This document shows, piece by piece, positions 7,944-16,636 of a stretch of DNA of 64,000 bases; the first letter of the stretch is position 1; the number at the start of each line of letters is the position of its first letter. Source of the DNA: Cryptosporangium aurantiacum. GTDB lineage: Bacteria; Actinomycetota; Actinomycetes; Mycobacteriales; Cryptosporangiaceae. The stretch spans positions 1 through 64,000 of the forward strand of contig NZ_FRCS01000008.1 of assembly GCF_900143005.1 (NCBI RefSeq), given 5' to 3'. The notes beneath the pieces were generated by a model. The model saw only the letters and a list, made by a program, of their open reading frames with translations, searched no databases and had not been told where the DNA came from. The translations under genes were made by a program, and so were the position numbers.

Positions 7944-8981
7944 TCAGGAGGAGGTGGAGCGGCGGCGGGCCGCGCGGGCACGGCGGAGCAAACTGTCGAG
8001 GGCGACGGCGAGCAGGATCACGGCGCCGGTCGCGAACGTCGTCCAATTGATCGGGACGCTGAAGAACACGAGGCTGGCCGCGACCACGCTGAGGATCAGC
8101 GAACCGAGGACCGCACCGGGCACCGAGCCGGTACCACCGCGCAGCGGGGTGCCGCCGATGATCGCGGCAGCGATCGCCATCAGCTCGTAGCCGGTGCCGA
8201 CCGTCGGGTCACCGGCGACGAAGAACGAGAGCGCGAGGACACCGGAGACCCCGGCGAACAGCCCGGTCACCGTGAGGGCCTTGATCCGGACCCGGTTCAC
8301 CGGGATGCCGGTGAACGCCGCGGCGTCCGGGTTGGACCCGACCGCGCGGATCTGCGCGCCGAACCGGGTCCGGGTGAACACGACCGTCATCAGCGCCGCG
8401 GACAGCACCAGCGCCCAGACCGCACCGGGCAACCCGAGGATCGTGCCGCCGATGACCTGGAAGAACGGGTGGTCCTGGTCCAGGCCACCGACTTGCTGAC
8501 CGTTCGAGAGCGCGAGCGCGAGGCCCTTGTAGAGCGAGAGCGTGCCGAGCGTCGCGATGAACGACGGCACCTGGACGTAGGTGGTGAACAGGCCGTTCAG
8601 GAAGCCGAGGAAACCGCCGATCGCGATGGCCACCACCGCGGCGATCCACGGGCTGAGCCCGTCCCGGATCAGCAGCGCCCCGACCACGATCGTCAGCGCG
8701 TACGTGCCGCCGACCGAGAGGTCGACCTCCCGCATCGCCAGCGCGAACACCATGCCGATCGCGAGGATCCCGATGTACGACGACTGGCGGGCGATCTCGG
8801 TGAGATTGTCGGCGAGCCAGAAGTCCGGCTGGAACGCGCCGACGACCACGACCAGCGCGACCAGCACGACGAGGACGCCTGCCTCCTCCCGCAACCAGGT
8901 CACCGAACGCCGCCGCGGAGGCGGCGCGGCCGATTCCACGGCCGGTGGCGGCTCCGTTCCGGTCGCCGAGCGGTCGGTCAT
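7944..8981 (-). CDS. sugar ABC transporter permease (RbsC/XylH type)
   Basis: 345 residues with about eight to ten hydrophobic segments after a ~35-residue cytoplasmic head. It belongs to the simple-sugar permease family (BPD_transp_2): IGILAIGMVFALAMREVDLSVG and the GFLNGLFTTYVQVPSFIATLG loop match RbsC. Start: ATG 8981 has GAGGAGG upstream. First gene of the three-gene importer, followed by the lipoprotein and the ATPase; promoter lies in the divergent region with the two operator-like sites. Confidence 0.92.
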   Translation of the reverse strand: MTDRSATGTEPPPAVESAAPPPRRRSVTWLREEAGVLVVLVALVVVVGAFQPDFWLADNLTEIARQSSYIGILAIGMVFALAMREVDLSVGGTYALTIVVGALLIRDGLSPWIAAVVAIAIGGFLGFLNGLFTTYVQVPSFIATLGTLSLYKGLALALSNGQQVGGLDQDHPFFQVIGGTILGLPGAVWALVLSAALMTVVFTRTRFGAQIRAVGSNPDAAAFTGIPVNRVRIKALTVTGLFAGVSGVLALSFFVAGDPTVGTGYELMAIAAAIIGGTPLRGGTGSVPGAVLGSLILSVVAASLVFFSVPINWTTFATGAVILLAVALDSLLRRARAARRRSTSS

Positions 8982-9079
8982 CGGGGGTGCCTCCTCGCGG
9001 CCTGCGGTCACCCTGGTCAGGAGCCGGGGCCGCGGTGTGCAGCAGGGTGGTCCGGTCCCTGGCCGGTCACAAGGACGTC

Positions 9080-9096
9080 GTTTCAGTCACCGAAAC
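9080..9096. promoter_or_regulatory. operator-like site 1 in divergent promoter region
   Basis: GTTTCAGTCACCGAAAC, an inverted repeat with 7 of 8 pairs matching around a central C. It shares 14 of 15 bases with a second site 50 bp downstream. It sits between the sugar-transporter operon (start 8981) and the SDR operon (start 9254). A likely binder is the IclR regulator encoded at the end of the SDR operon; that assignment is inference. Confidence 0.7.
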
Positions 9097-9129
9097 CGCT
9101 CGGCTACGGAATCGCGTCAGCGAGGACCG

Positions 9130-9146
9130 ATTTCACTCACCGAAAT
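9130..9146. promoter_or_regulatory. operator-like site 2 in divergent promoter region
   Basis: ATTTCACTCACCGAAAT, matching site 1 in the core TTTCA(G/C)TCACCGAAA. The 50-bp offset is close to five DNA turns, so both would face roughly the same side, as needed for cooperative binding or a repression loop. Confidence 0.7.
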
Positions 9147-9253
9147 GCGTCCCTTGTCCTTTGCGCCGCCGACGGACCACGCTGCGCAGCGCGGTCCGGT
9201 GGGGCCCTCTCACTCCGCCATCCCCGCCGGCCGCTTTTCCAGAAGGAGCCTCT

Positions 9254-9991
9254 ATGTCCCCCCGTGTTGCGGTAATCACCGGTGCAGCCCGCGGGCTGGG
9301 GCAGGAGTTCGCGGTCGCCCTGGCCGGCCGCGGGTGCCCGGTAGCCGGGTTTGACATCGCCGACCAGTCCGTCACGCAGAAGCGAATCGAGGACGCGGGC
9401 GGCAGCTTCCTGCCGGTTCCGGTCGACGTCACCGACGAGACCTCGGTGCGGGCCGCGGTGACGACCGTCGCCGACTACTTCGGTGGCCTCCACATCGTCG
9501 TGAACAACGCGGGCATCTTCCCGCCGATCCTGTTCGAGGACACCACGCTCGACGACTGGCACCGGATCCTGCGGCTCAACCTCGACGGCCCGTTCCTGGT
9601 CACCCGCGCGGCGCTCCCCCACCTGCGGGCGGCCAGCTGGGGGCGGGTCGTGAACATCGTCTCGGCGGTGGTGTTCCTCGGTCCGCCGGACCTGGTCGCG
9701 TACACGACGTCGAAGGCCGGGCTGGTCGGCTTCACCCGCGCGCTGGCCACCGCGGTCGGCGCCGACGGCATCACGGTGAACGCGATCGCGCCCGGCCTCA
9801 CAGCCACCGAGACCGCGATCGCCACGACCGGCGCCGACGGCGGCTTCGACCGCGTCCGCGCGCTGCAGGCGGTGCCGCGGACCGAACGCCCGGAGGATCT
9901 GATCTCGACCCTGCTCTACGTGTGTGACGAGGGCAGCGGCTTCCTCACCGGCCAGACGATCAACGTCGACGGCGGCTCGGCCCGGCACTAG
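9254..9991 (+). CDS. short-chain dehydrogenase/reductase (classical SDR)
   Basis: 245 residues, the classical SDR length. NAD(P)-binding TGAARGLGQEF (~10-20), an aspartate after strand 2 (FDIAD) that favours NAD over NADP, NNAG, catalytic Ser in IVSAV, catalytic YTTSK, and the usual end NVDGGS. Oxidises or reduces an alcohol/carbonyl of unknown identity. Start ATG 9254 has AAGGAG 5 nt before it; the longer frame from 8945 runs through the promoter region and is rejected. First gene of an operon with the GMC oxidoreductase (9 bp later), the thiamine-diphosphate decarboxylase and IclR; probably regulated by the two sites upstream. Confidence 0.93.
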   Translation: MSPRVAVITGAARGLGQEFAVALAGRGCPVAGFDIADQSVTQKRIEDAGGSFLPVPVDVTDETSVRAAVTTVADYFGGLHIVVNNAGIFPPILFEDTTLDDWHRILRLNLDGPFLVTRAALPHLRAASWGRVVNIVSAVVFLGPPDLVAYTTSKAGLVGFTRALATAVGADGITVNAIAPGLTATETAIATTGADGGFDRVRALQAVPRTERPEDLISTLLYVCDEGSGFLTGQTINVDGGSARH

Positions 9992-10000
9992 GAGGCCGTG

Positions 10001-11815
10001 ATGCCCTTCGGGCCTGGTCAGGAAGCCGTCCTCGCCGAGCTGTGCGATCTGATCGTCCCCGGGTCGGTCGCCGCGGGTGCGCTCGCGTACGTGGAACGGG
10101 CCGTCGCGGGGCTGACCGCCGCGGAGGAGGACCAGCTGCACGCCGCGATCGGTCTGCTCGGCGGTGGTCAGGCCGGTGCCGAGAGCCTGGCCCGGCTCAC
10201 CGGCACCGCGGCGTTCGCGCTGCTCCGGCGGCTGGCCATCGAGGCGTACTACGGCGACTTCACTCCGCCGGGGCACACCGGGCCCACCCCCCACGAGACG
10301 ATCGGGTTCACCCCACCGGCGGCGACGCGGCTACGCAAGGACTGGTCGTTCCTCGACGGCACCACCGCACCGGGGGGCGACCCCTACGACACCACCGGCC
10401 CGGTCCCGCGCACGGCCGACGTCGTCGTGGTCGGCTCCGGCGCGGGCGGTGGCCTGATCGCCGCCGAACTCGGCCGGCGCGGCCACGACGTCCTGGTCCT
10501 GGAGGCCGGTGGTTACCACCCGGCCGAGTCCTACACCCGGTTCGAGCTCGAGGCCCGGCACCGGCTCTGGTGGCCGATCCGCTTCGCCCAGACCGGCGAC
10601 GCCGGTGGACCGGTGGCGCTGCTCGCCGGCCGGTGCGTCGGCGGTTCGACGGTGATCAACACGAAGGTCGCGATGCGGGCGTCCGAAGCCGACCTCGCAC
10701 GCTTCACCACCGCAACCGGTCTCGACGTCGACCTGGAGCCCTGGTACGGCTACGTCGAGGCGATCCTCGGCGTCCGGACCCGCGCCGACTGGACGCCGAG
10801 CGTCCACCGCCTCGCCGCCGGGTTCGGCGCGCTGGACGCCACGCTGGAGCCGGTCCGCTCCTACACCGACCACAACTGCACACGTTGCGGCGCCTGCCTG
10901 ACCGGCTGCCCGAGCAACGCGGGCAAGTCCGCGCTCAACGCGTTCCTCGCGCCGGCCCTGGCCCGCGGCGAGGTGCGCGTCCGGACCCACCGGACCGTCG
11001 AGGAGGTGCTGCTCGCCGACGGTGGCACCCGCGCGGTCGGCGTCGCGTACCGCGGCCAGGACGGACGGCGCGCGGAGGTCCACGCCCCGGTCGTGGTCCT
11101 CGCCGCGGGCGCGTTGCAGACACCGCTGATCCTGCTCCGGAGCAAGCTGCCGGACACCCCCAGCAGCCGCCAGATCGGACGGACGCTCGGCCTGCACCCG
11201 GCCCGCCTGGTCTACGGCCGGTTCGACGAGCCGCAGGACTGCCACCAGGTGTATCCGATCACCGCGCACTGCGTGGATCACCAGGACGACGCGGACGGCG
11301 GCTTCGTGATCGAGGGCACGACGATCCAGGACCCGGTCGCGTTCGCGGGGAGCCTGATCGACACCGCGAACCACCCGCTCTGGGGACGGCGGCTCGTCGA
11401 GGTCGTCGGCCGGTACCGCTACTGGGCGGGCATCCTCGCGATGGCGAACGACGAGAACACCGGCGTGGTCGAGCGCGGCGCCGACGACGACGCGGTCGTG
11501 ACGAAGCGTTTCTCGGAGGCGGAACGGGTACGCCTGGCGGATGCGCTGGCCTTCAGCGTCGCGGCGCTCCGGGCGGCCGGCGCGCGCGAGGTGGTGTGGA
11601 GCGGGTTGTCGACGTCGCACGTCCAAGGCACCGCTCGGATGGGCGACGACCCGGCCCGGTCGGTCGTCGGCCCGACCGGACGGAGCCACGACGTCGCCGG
11701 GCTCTACGTCGGGGACGCGTCGCTGGTGCCCGCCTCCCTGTCGGTCAACCCGTCGGTCACGGTGATGGCGCTCGCGGCCCTGGTCGCCGATTCCCTGCAG
11801 AAGGAGCTCTCGTGA
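10001..11815 (+). CDS. GMC-family FAD oxidoreductase with N-terminal dehydrogenase-subunit-3-like region
   Basis: 604 residues. Residues ~1-120 resemble the gluconate-2-dehydrogenase subunit 3 type (AELCDLIVPGS), then an FAD-binding GSGAGGGLIAAELGRRG and LEAGG (~147-175), GGSTVINTKVAMR, a cysteine cluster C293-x2-C-x2-C-x3-CP, and a C-terminal HVQGTARMGDDP plus NPSVTVMALA typical of GMC enzymes. Role: FAD-dependent oxidation of an alcohol, electrons probably passed to a membrane or quinone acceptor rather than oxygen. Start: ATG 10001 chosen because AGGAGG (9990-9995) is 5 nt away; GTG 9998 would be too close. Its stop overlaps the next GTG (GTGA). Confidence 0.9.
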   Translation: MPFGPGQEAVLAELCDLIVPGSVAAGALAYVERAVAGLTAAEEDQLHAAIGLLGGGQAGAESLARLTGTAAFALLRRLAIEAYYGDFTPPGHTGPTPHETIGFTPPAATRLRKDWSFLDGTTAPGGDPYDTTGPVPRTADVVVVGSGAGGGLIAAELGRRGHDVLVLEAGGYHPAESYTRFELEARHRLWWPIRFAQTGDAGGPVALLAGRCVGGSTVINTKVAMRASEADLARFTTATGLDVDLEPWYGYVEAILGVRTRADWTPSVHRLAAGFGALDATLEPVRSYTDHNCTRCGACLTGCPSNAGKSALNAFLAPALARGEVRVRTHRTVEEVLLADGGTRAVGVAYRGQDGRRAEVHAPVVVLAAGALQTPLILLRSKLPDTPSSRQIGRTLGLHPARLVYGRFDEPQDCHQVYPITAHCVDHQDDADGGFVIEGTTIQDPVAFAGSLIDTANHPLWGRRLVEVVGRYRYWAGILAMANDENTGVVERGADDDAVVTKRFSEAERVRLADALAFSVAALRAAGAREVVWSGLSTSHVQGTARMGDDPARSVVGPTGRSHDVAGLYVGDASLVPASLSVNPSVTVMALAALVADSLQKELS

Positions 11816-13587
11816 AACCGGTCGACGCGCTGCTGGAGATCCTGCGCAGCGAGGGCGTCCAGCACGTGTTCGGCAATCCGGGAACCACCGAGTTACCGCT
11901 GCTGGACGCCCTGGTCGACGCGCCCGACCTGCGATACGTCCTGGGGTTGCAGGAGGCGTCGGTCGTCGCGATGGCCGACGGGTACGCGCGCGCCACCGGA
12001 CGCACCGCGTTCGTCAACCTCCACGTCGCCGCGGGGCTGGCCAACGGGCTGATCGGGATGCTCAACGCGAGCCGCTCCCGCACGCCGATGGTCGTGCTGG
12101 CCGGGCAGCAGGACCGTCGGCACCTGCAGGCCGATCCGATGCTCTCCGGCGACCTGGTCGGGCTGGCCGCGCCGGTCGCGAAGTCCGCCGTCGAGGTGCA
12201 CCAGGCCTACGACCTTCCGGTGCTGCTCCGGCGCGCGTTCGCGCTGGCCCGGCGCCCACCGGCTGGGCCGGTCTTCGTGTCGGTCCCGATGGATGTGCTG
12301 GAGGAGGAGTCCTCGATCGTGGTCCCGCCTCCGTCGCGGGTGGCGGGCCCCGGTGCCGTCAACGACCATGCGGACGCTGTGCGTTTGCTGACCGGCGCGG
12401 CGTCACCGGTGATCGTGGCCGGCGACGGCGTCGGGCGCGAGGGGGCGGTCGACGCGTTGGTCGCGGTGGCCGAGCGGCTCGGGGCGCCGGTCTGGTCACA
12501 GCCGATGCACGACGGCGTCAACTTTCCCGGCACCCATCCGTTGCACCTGGGGATGCTGCCGCCGCGGCACTCCGCGATCCGCTCGGCGCTGGAGCCGCAC
12601 GACGTCGTGCTGATCGTCGGCTGCCACGCGTTCATGCCGCACCACTACACGCCGGGTCCGGCGATCCCGGAGGGCACCGCGGTCGTGCAGCTCGACTCCG
12701 ACCCGGACGAGCCCGGCCGGAACTTCCCGGTGGCCGCCGGTCTGATCGGCCCGCTCGGCCCGACGCTGCGCACCCTGGACGCCGCCCTAGCCGAGGCCCT
12801 CGCGTCGCCGCCGTCCGCGGGCGCACCCGGGGCCGCGGGGCCGGTCGGGGCCGCGGGGCCGGTCGGGGCCGCGGGGCCGGTCGGGACCGATGCGGCGGCG
12901 CGGATTCGGGAGCGGGCGGCGACGGTGGGGGCTCGGACGCGCGCGGACCGGGCCGCGATCGACCAGGACGCGCGGGAGCGATACGGCCCGGCGCCGCTCG
13001 ACCCGCTGGCCGCGATGCACGCGCTCGCCGACGGGCTGCCGCCCGACGCCGTCGTGGTCGAGGAGGCGATCACCGCGGGCCTCGCGCTGCGCTCGGTCCT
13101 GCGGCCGGAGCGTCCGCGCTCCTATGTGCACACGGTCGGCGGCGGGCTGGGCTGGGGCATCGGCGCCGCGGTCGGCACCCGGATCGGCGACCCGAGCCGT
13201 CCCGTCGTCGCGGTACTCGGCGACGGCTCGGCGATGTTCGGACTGCAGGGCCTGTGGAGCGCCGCGCGGTACGGCGTCCCCGTGACGTTCGTCGTCGTGA
13301 ACAACGGCGAGTACCGCACGCTGAAGGACACGCTCGACGGCTCGAAGAGCCGGTCGACCGAGCGCGGCGAGTACCTCGGCCTGGACCTCCCCGGCCTGGA
13401 CTGGTGCGCCGCCGCGAGCACGTTCGGGCTGGCGTCGACCCGGGTGAAGAACGCCGCCGAGCTGCACGCGGTGGTGGCCGGCGCGGGCGACCGGCAGACG
13501 CCGTTGCTGGTCGAGGTTCCGGTCACCACGCACGCGCACAGTCCGCTCACCGCAGCCAGCGGTGCCTCCAGCGCGGAGGCGACGTGA
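11812..13587 (+). CDS. thiamine-diphosphate decarboxylase, benzoylformate decarboxylase-like
   Basis: 591 residues. The whole chain follows benzoylformate decarboxylase: FGNPGTTELP near residue 25, LQEA (E48), NLHVAAG (H71), WSQPMHDGVNFPGTHPLHLGMLP (H242, matching the second catalytic histidine), and the cofactor site GDGSAMFGLQGLW...NN. The catalytic serine of the Pseudomonas enzyme is replaced by Thr25, so substrate or rate may differ. Expected reaction: non-oxidative decarboxylation of a 2-oxo acid to an aldehyde. An insertion of ~25 residues with GAAGPV repeats sits around residue 340-365. Shares GTGA overlaps with the gene before and after, so it is strongly coupled to the GMC oxidoreductase and IclR. 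Confidence 0.87.
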   Translation: MKPVDALLEILRSEGVQHVFGNPGTTELPLLDALVDAPDLRYVLGLQEASVVAMADGYARATGRTAFVNLHVAAGLANGLIGMLNASRSRTPMVVLAGQQDRRHLQADPMLSGDLVGLAAPVAKSAVEVHQAYDLPVLLRRAFALARRPPAGPVFVSVPMDVLEEESSIVVPPPSRVAGPGAVNDHADAVRLLTGAASPVIVAGDGVGREGAVDALVAVAERLGAPVWSQPMHDGVNFPGTHPLHLGMLPPRHSAIRSALEPHDVVLIVGCHAFMPHHYTPGPAIPEGTAVVQLDSDPDEPGRNFPVAAGLIGPLGPTLRTLDAALAEALASPPSAGAPGAAGPVGAAGPVGAAGPVGTDAAARIRERAATVGARTRADRAAIDQDARERYGPAPLDPLAAMHALADGLPPDAVVVEEAITAGLALRSVLRPERPRSYVHTVGGGLGWGIGAAVGTRIGDPSRPVVAVLGDGSAMFGLQGLWSAARYGVPVTFVVVNNGEYRTLKDTLDGSKSRSTERGEYLGLDLPGLDWCAAASTFGLASTRVKNAAELHAVVAGAGDRQTPLLVEVPVTTHAHSPLTAASGASSAEAT

Positions 13588-14432
13588 GCGTTGTTGCCGC
13601 CGGGGGCGCAGAAGGCCACGATCAGCGAATGGACCAGCCGGATAGTGCGGACGGCAGCGACGCCGTGCCGAAGTCGGTGCTGGCGCGCGGGCTGCGGCTG
13701 CTCGACGCGTTCACCGCGACCGACGTCGACCTGACCCTCTCCGCGTTGGCCGAGCGCACCGGCCTCCCGAAACCGACCGCGTACCGGCTGCTCAACGAAC
13801 TGGTCGCCTGGGGCGGCGTCGAGCGCACCACCCGCGGCTACCGGCTGGGGATGAGCCTGTTCGTCCTCGGTCAGCGGGTGCCCCGGCACCGGGAACTGCG
13901 CGAGGCGGCGCTGCCGTACCTGGAGGATCTGTACGAGGCGACGCACGAGAACATCCACCTGGCGGTGCCGGTCGGCAACGACACGCTGTTCCTCGAGAAG
14001 GTGAGTGGACACCGCTCGACGCCGATCGTCTCCCGGGTCGGCGGGCGGTTACCGGCGTACTGCACGGCCACCGGCAAGGTGTTTCTCGCGTACGGGTCGC
14101 CCGACCGGCTGCGGCAGGTGGTGGAGGCCGGGCTGACCCGGCTCACGCCCCGGACGATCGTGATGCCCGGCCTGCTGCGGCAGGAGCTGGCGCGGGCGCT
14201 GGAGCGTGGGTACGGCGTCAACCGCGAGGAGGCCGAGGTCGGGGTGTCGGCGGTGGCCGCGCCGGTGTTCGACCATCGGCGGTGCGTCATCGCGGCGATC
14301 TCGATCACCGGCTGGGCGCAGCACCTCGACCTGGAACGCCTGGCTCCCGCCGTCCGAACCGCGGCCCTCGCCTTGTCGCGCGAGCTGGCCCGCGACACCG
14401 CCAACGGCACCCTCCGCTGGACCGCGCGCTAA
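13584..14432 (+). CDS. IclR-family transcriptional regulator
   Basis: 282 residues from GTG 13584, which overlaps the decarboxylase stop and has GGAGG 4 nt upstream; the alternative ATG 13629 lacks a ribosome binding site. N-terminal winged HTH (LTLSALAERTGLPKPTAYRLL), then the IclR effector domain with the signature LPAYCTATGKVFLA. IclR proteins usually bind palindromes in the promoter of a neighbouring catabolic operon and respond to a small metabolite. Here the obvious targets are the paired sites at 9080 and 9130, serving both the transport and the enzyme operon. Converges with the PaaX gene after only 3 bp, with no room for a terminator. Confidence 0.92.
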   Translation: MSVVAAGGAEGHDQRMDQPDSADGSDAVPKSVLARGLRLLDAFTATDVDLTLSALAERTGLPKPTAYRLLNELVAWGGVERTTRGYRLGMSLFVLGQRVPRHRELREAALPYLEDLYEATHENIHLAVPVGNDTLFLEKVSGHRSTPIVSRVGGRLPAYCTATGKVFLAYGSPDRLRQVVEAGLTRLTPRTIVMPGLLRQELARALERGYGVNREEAEVGVSAVAAPVFDHRRCVIAAISITGWAQHLDLERLAPAVRTAALALSRELARDTANGTLRWTAR

Positions 14433-14435
14433 CAC

Positions 14436-15410
14436 TCAGCGGGCCGCACTCAGATCTGCCGTGGTGTGGTGGGCGACGAGCGGGGCGAGCGTGGCGTCGA
14501 AACGGGCCAGTACCTGGCGGACGCGGGCCTCGGCCAGCGGACCCAGCGCGTCGTAGAGCTCGCCGAACACCGCCCGGGCACGCCGCCGCGGCCAGTCGGC
14601 GGGCAGCACCTCCTCGGGCAGGTCCGGGTCGAGCGCGGGGAACGTCCGCCACACGTCCATCAGCCGGGTGCGCGCGATCAACGCCTCCGCCGAGCCCACG
14701 TCGCCGCCGTCCAGCCGCTCCCGCAGCGGGCTGGTGTCGGCGAGGAACGCGTCGTACGCGTGCCGGATCTCCCCCAGGTCCCACGCCGAGATCAGCGGTG
14801 TGCCCACCGCCTGCTCGGCGCGGAGCACCGCGGCGCTGCTGATCTCCAGCTCGTCCAGGAACTCGCGGACCTCGTCGGTCGAGGCCCGCGGCGAGACCCA
14901 GACGCCGTCGAACAGCGGCGCGAACCCGAGCCAGCGCAGCCGGCTGCGCAGCAGGTGACGCAGGTCCCGCTGCTCCTCGGGCAGCGAGAACGTGGCCAGC
15001 GTCCAGACGCCGTCCCAGGACTGCTCGCCCGCACCGAGCTGGACGATCCGGCTCGAGCTCTGCACGATCGTCCGGGTCGCCGACGCCGAGAGACCGTAGT
15101 ACGTGTTGCGTCCGACCTTGCTGGACTCCAGCACCCCGCGGCGGGCCAGGCGCCGCAGCGCGGCCCGCGCGCTGACCTCGCCGACGTCGAACTCCTCGAC
15201 CAGCGCCACCAGCGCCGCCGACGGAAGGTGCTCCCGGCGTCCGTTCCAGTAGTCGCCGAGCAGCGTCACCAGCAGGTGCTGCGGTGAGGTGCCTGCCTGC
15301 CTGCGCGGGAGCGGGATGTCGGTGCTGTCCGCCTCGAGCCCGGCGGTGACACCGCCGTTCACGGGCACGGCAAAGCCCGCAGCGACCTCTGCGCTCGTCG
15401 AGGGGGGCAT
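14436..15410 (-). CDS. PaaX-family transcriptional regulator
   Basis: 324 residues. After a ~35-residue low-complexity head comes a winged helix (SPQHLLVTLLGDYW; VSARAALRRLARRGVLESSKVGRNTYYGLS) and the PaaX core (WDGVWTLATFSLPEEQR, LRWLGFAPLFDGVWVSPR). Classical PaaX represses phenylacetate catabolism and is released by phenylacetyl-CoA; distant actinobacterial members control other acids and transporters. It follows the Liv-type transporter genes on the same strand, 194 bp after them, so it may control them. No paa catabolic gene is in the window. Start ATG 15410; the long upstream frame to 16625 is antisense-like read-through of the permease and is rejected. Confidence 0.88.
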   Translation of the reverse strand: MPPSTSAEVAAGFAVPVNGGVTAGLEADSTDIPLPRRQAGTSPQHLLVTLLGDYWNGRREHLPSAALVALVEEFDVGEVSARAALRRLARRGVLESSKVGRNTYYGLSASATRTIVQSSSRIVQLGAGEQSWDGVWTLATFSLPEEQRDLRHLLRSRLRWLGFAPLFDGVWVSPRASTDEVREFLDELEISSAAVLRAEQAVGTPLISAWDLGEIRHAYDAFLADTSPLRERLDGGDVGSAEALIARTRLMDVWRTFPALDPDLPEEVLPADWPRRRARAVFGELYDALGPLAEARVRQVLARFDATLAPLVAHHTTADLSAAR

Positions 15411-15604
15411 CTCCGGATCATACGAACCCCGGCCGCGGGGCGACCGGCGCGACCCTCGCCGCCGCGGCACCCCACCGCTCGCGGCCCGGCCGGCACCACC
15501 GCCAGCAACCCGGCCGGTTCCACCGCTCGCGGCCCGGCCGGCACCGCTCGTTCCGGCCCGATCGTCCGGCCGGGGTGGGCCGCCGGACGTCGAGCCGGAC
15601 CCGG

Positions 15605-16636
15605 TCACCGGCCCGTGACGGTCGCGGGCTCCGGCCAGTCGGGAGCCTGCGAGGGCGCGGACCCGCCGTCGCCGCGGGAGCGCCGCAGACGGTCCCACCG
15701 GCCCCGCAGCCACGGCACCACCCCGGCCGGCATGAACAGCAGGACGCCGATCAGCAGCACGGCGTACGCGGCGTACCCGAGCACGGTCGGCGCGTAGCTC
15801 GGAGCGCCCGGCCGCGTGCTCAGGTCGTTGAGGACCTGGACGACCAGCGTGACCGCGACCGTTCCGACGACCGGGCCCCAGCGGGTGCCGAGCCCGCCGA
15901 ACACGGCCATCACCACCCACTCGACCGACATCGCGATCGTGAACGAGCCCGGCGCGATGTAACCGAGGAAGAACGCGTAGATCCCGCCGGCCAGCCCGGC
16001 GAACGCCGCCGACAGCGCGAACACCGTCACCTTGTAACGGGTCACCGGAATGCCGCTGGCCGCGGCGGCCTGTTCGCTGCGGGCCAACGCGCGCAATGCC
16101 CGGCCCGGGCGGCTGGCGACGATGTTCGCGGTCAGCAGCAGCACGACCGCGACCGCTGCCCAGGTGAGCAACGCGTACTCCTGGGCGTCGTCGAGCGTCA
16201 CCGAGCCGACGCCGAACTGCGGGATGCCCTGCAGTCCGATCGCACCACCGAAGAACTCGATCTCGGCCGCGACCGACAGGATGATCAGCTGCAGCGCCAG
16301 CGTCGCGAACGCCAGGTAGTGCCCGCGCAGCCGCAGCAGCACCGCGCCGAGCAGCGCCGCCGCCGCTGCGGCCACCAGCGGCGCGGCCACCAGCCCGACC
16401 AGCGGTGGCCAGCCGTGCACGGCCGGGATCGCCGCGGTGTAGGCGCCGACCGCGTAGAACGCCGCTTGCCCGAGCGAGACCTGCCCGGCGTACCCCATCA
16501 GCAGCGAGATGCCGGTGACCGCGAGCACGGCCAGACCCATCAGGACGTAGATCGACAGCCGCGTGTCGTCCAGCACGAACGGCAGCGTCAGCGTGACGAC
16601 GACGAAGCCCGCACCGACCAGCCACGCCCGCTTCAT
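15605..16636 (-). CDS. branched-chain-amino-acid-type ABC permease (LivM-like)
   Basis: 343 residues, about ten membrane segments. ISLLMGYAGQVSLGQAAFYAVGAY is the LivM signature loop, and GPVVGT with the late SWEWVVMAVFGGLGTRWG-like loop fits the family. Partner of the LivH-like permease, whose stop overlaps this ATG by 4 bp. In this transporter family the pair makes the membrane channel; the substrate can be amino acids, but also urea, amides, aromatic or dicarboxylic acids. A C-terminal cytoplasmic tail of ~40 residues is rich in R, S, P. Region 15411-15604 downstream is mainly low-complexity CCGGCC-type sequence. Confidence 0.92.
   Translation of the reverse strand: MKRAWLVGAGFVVVTLTLPFVLDDTRLSIYVLMGLAVLAVTGISLLMGYAGQVSLGQAAFYAVGAYTAAIPAVHGWPPLVGLVAAPLVAAAAAALLGAVLLRLRGHYLAFATLALQLIILSVAAEIEFFGGAIGLQGIPQFGVGSVTLDDAQEYALLTWAAVAVVLLLTANIVASRPGRALRALARSEQAAAASGIPVTRYKVTVFALSAAFAGLAGGIYAFFLGYIAPGSFTIAMSVEWVVMAVFGGLGTRWGPVVGTVAVTLVVQVLNDLSTRPGAPSYAPTVLGYAAYAVLLIGVLLFMPAGVVPWLRGRWDRLRRSRGDGGSAPSQAPDWPEPATVTGR

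Noticed and set aside
10042-11811. Long + strand open frame running from inside the GMC gene into the decarboxylase gene
   Set aside because: The first part is the +1-type shadow of the GMC gene; its protein is arginine/glycine-rich with no motifs. The real decarboxylase starts at GTG 11812.
15411-16625. N-terminal extension of the PaaX frame through the LivM gene
   Set aside because: It covers a real membrane gene in another frame and has an Ala/Arg/Gly composition; PaaX homology begins after ATG 15410.
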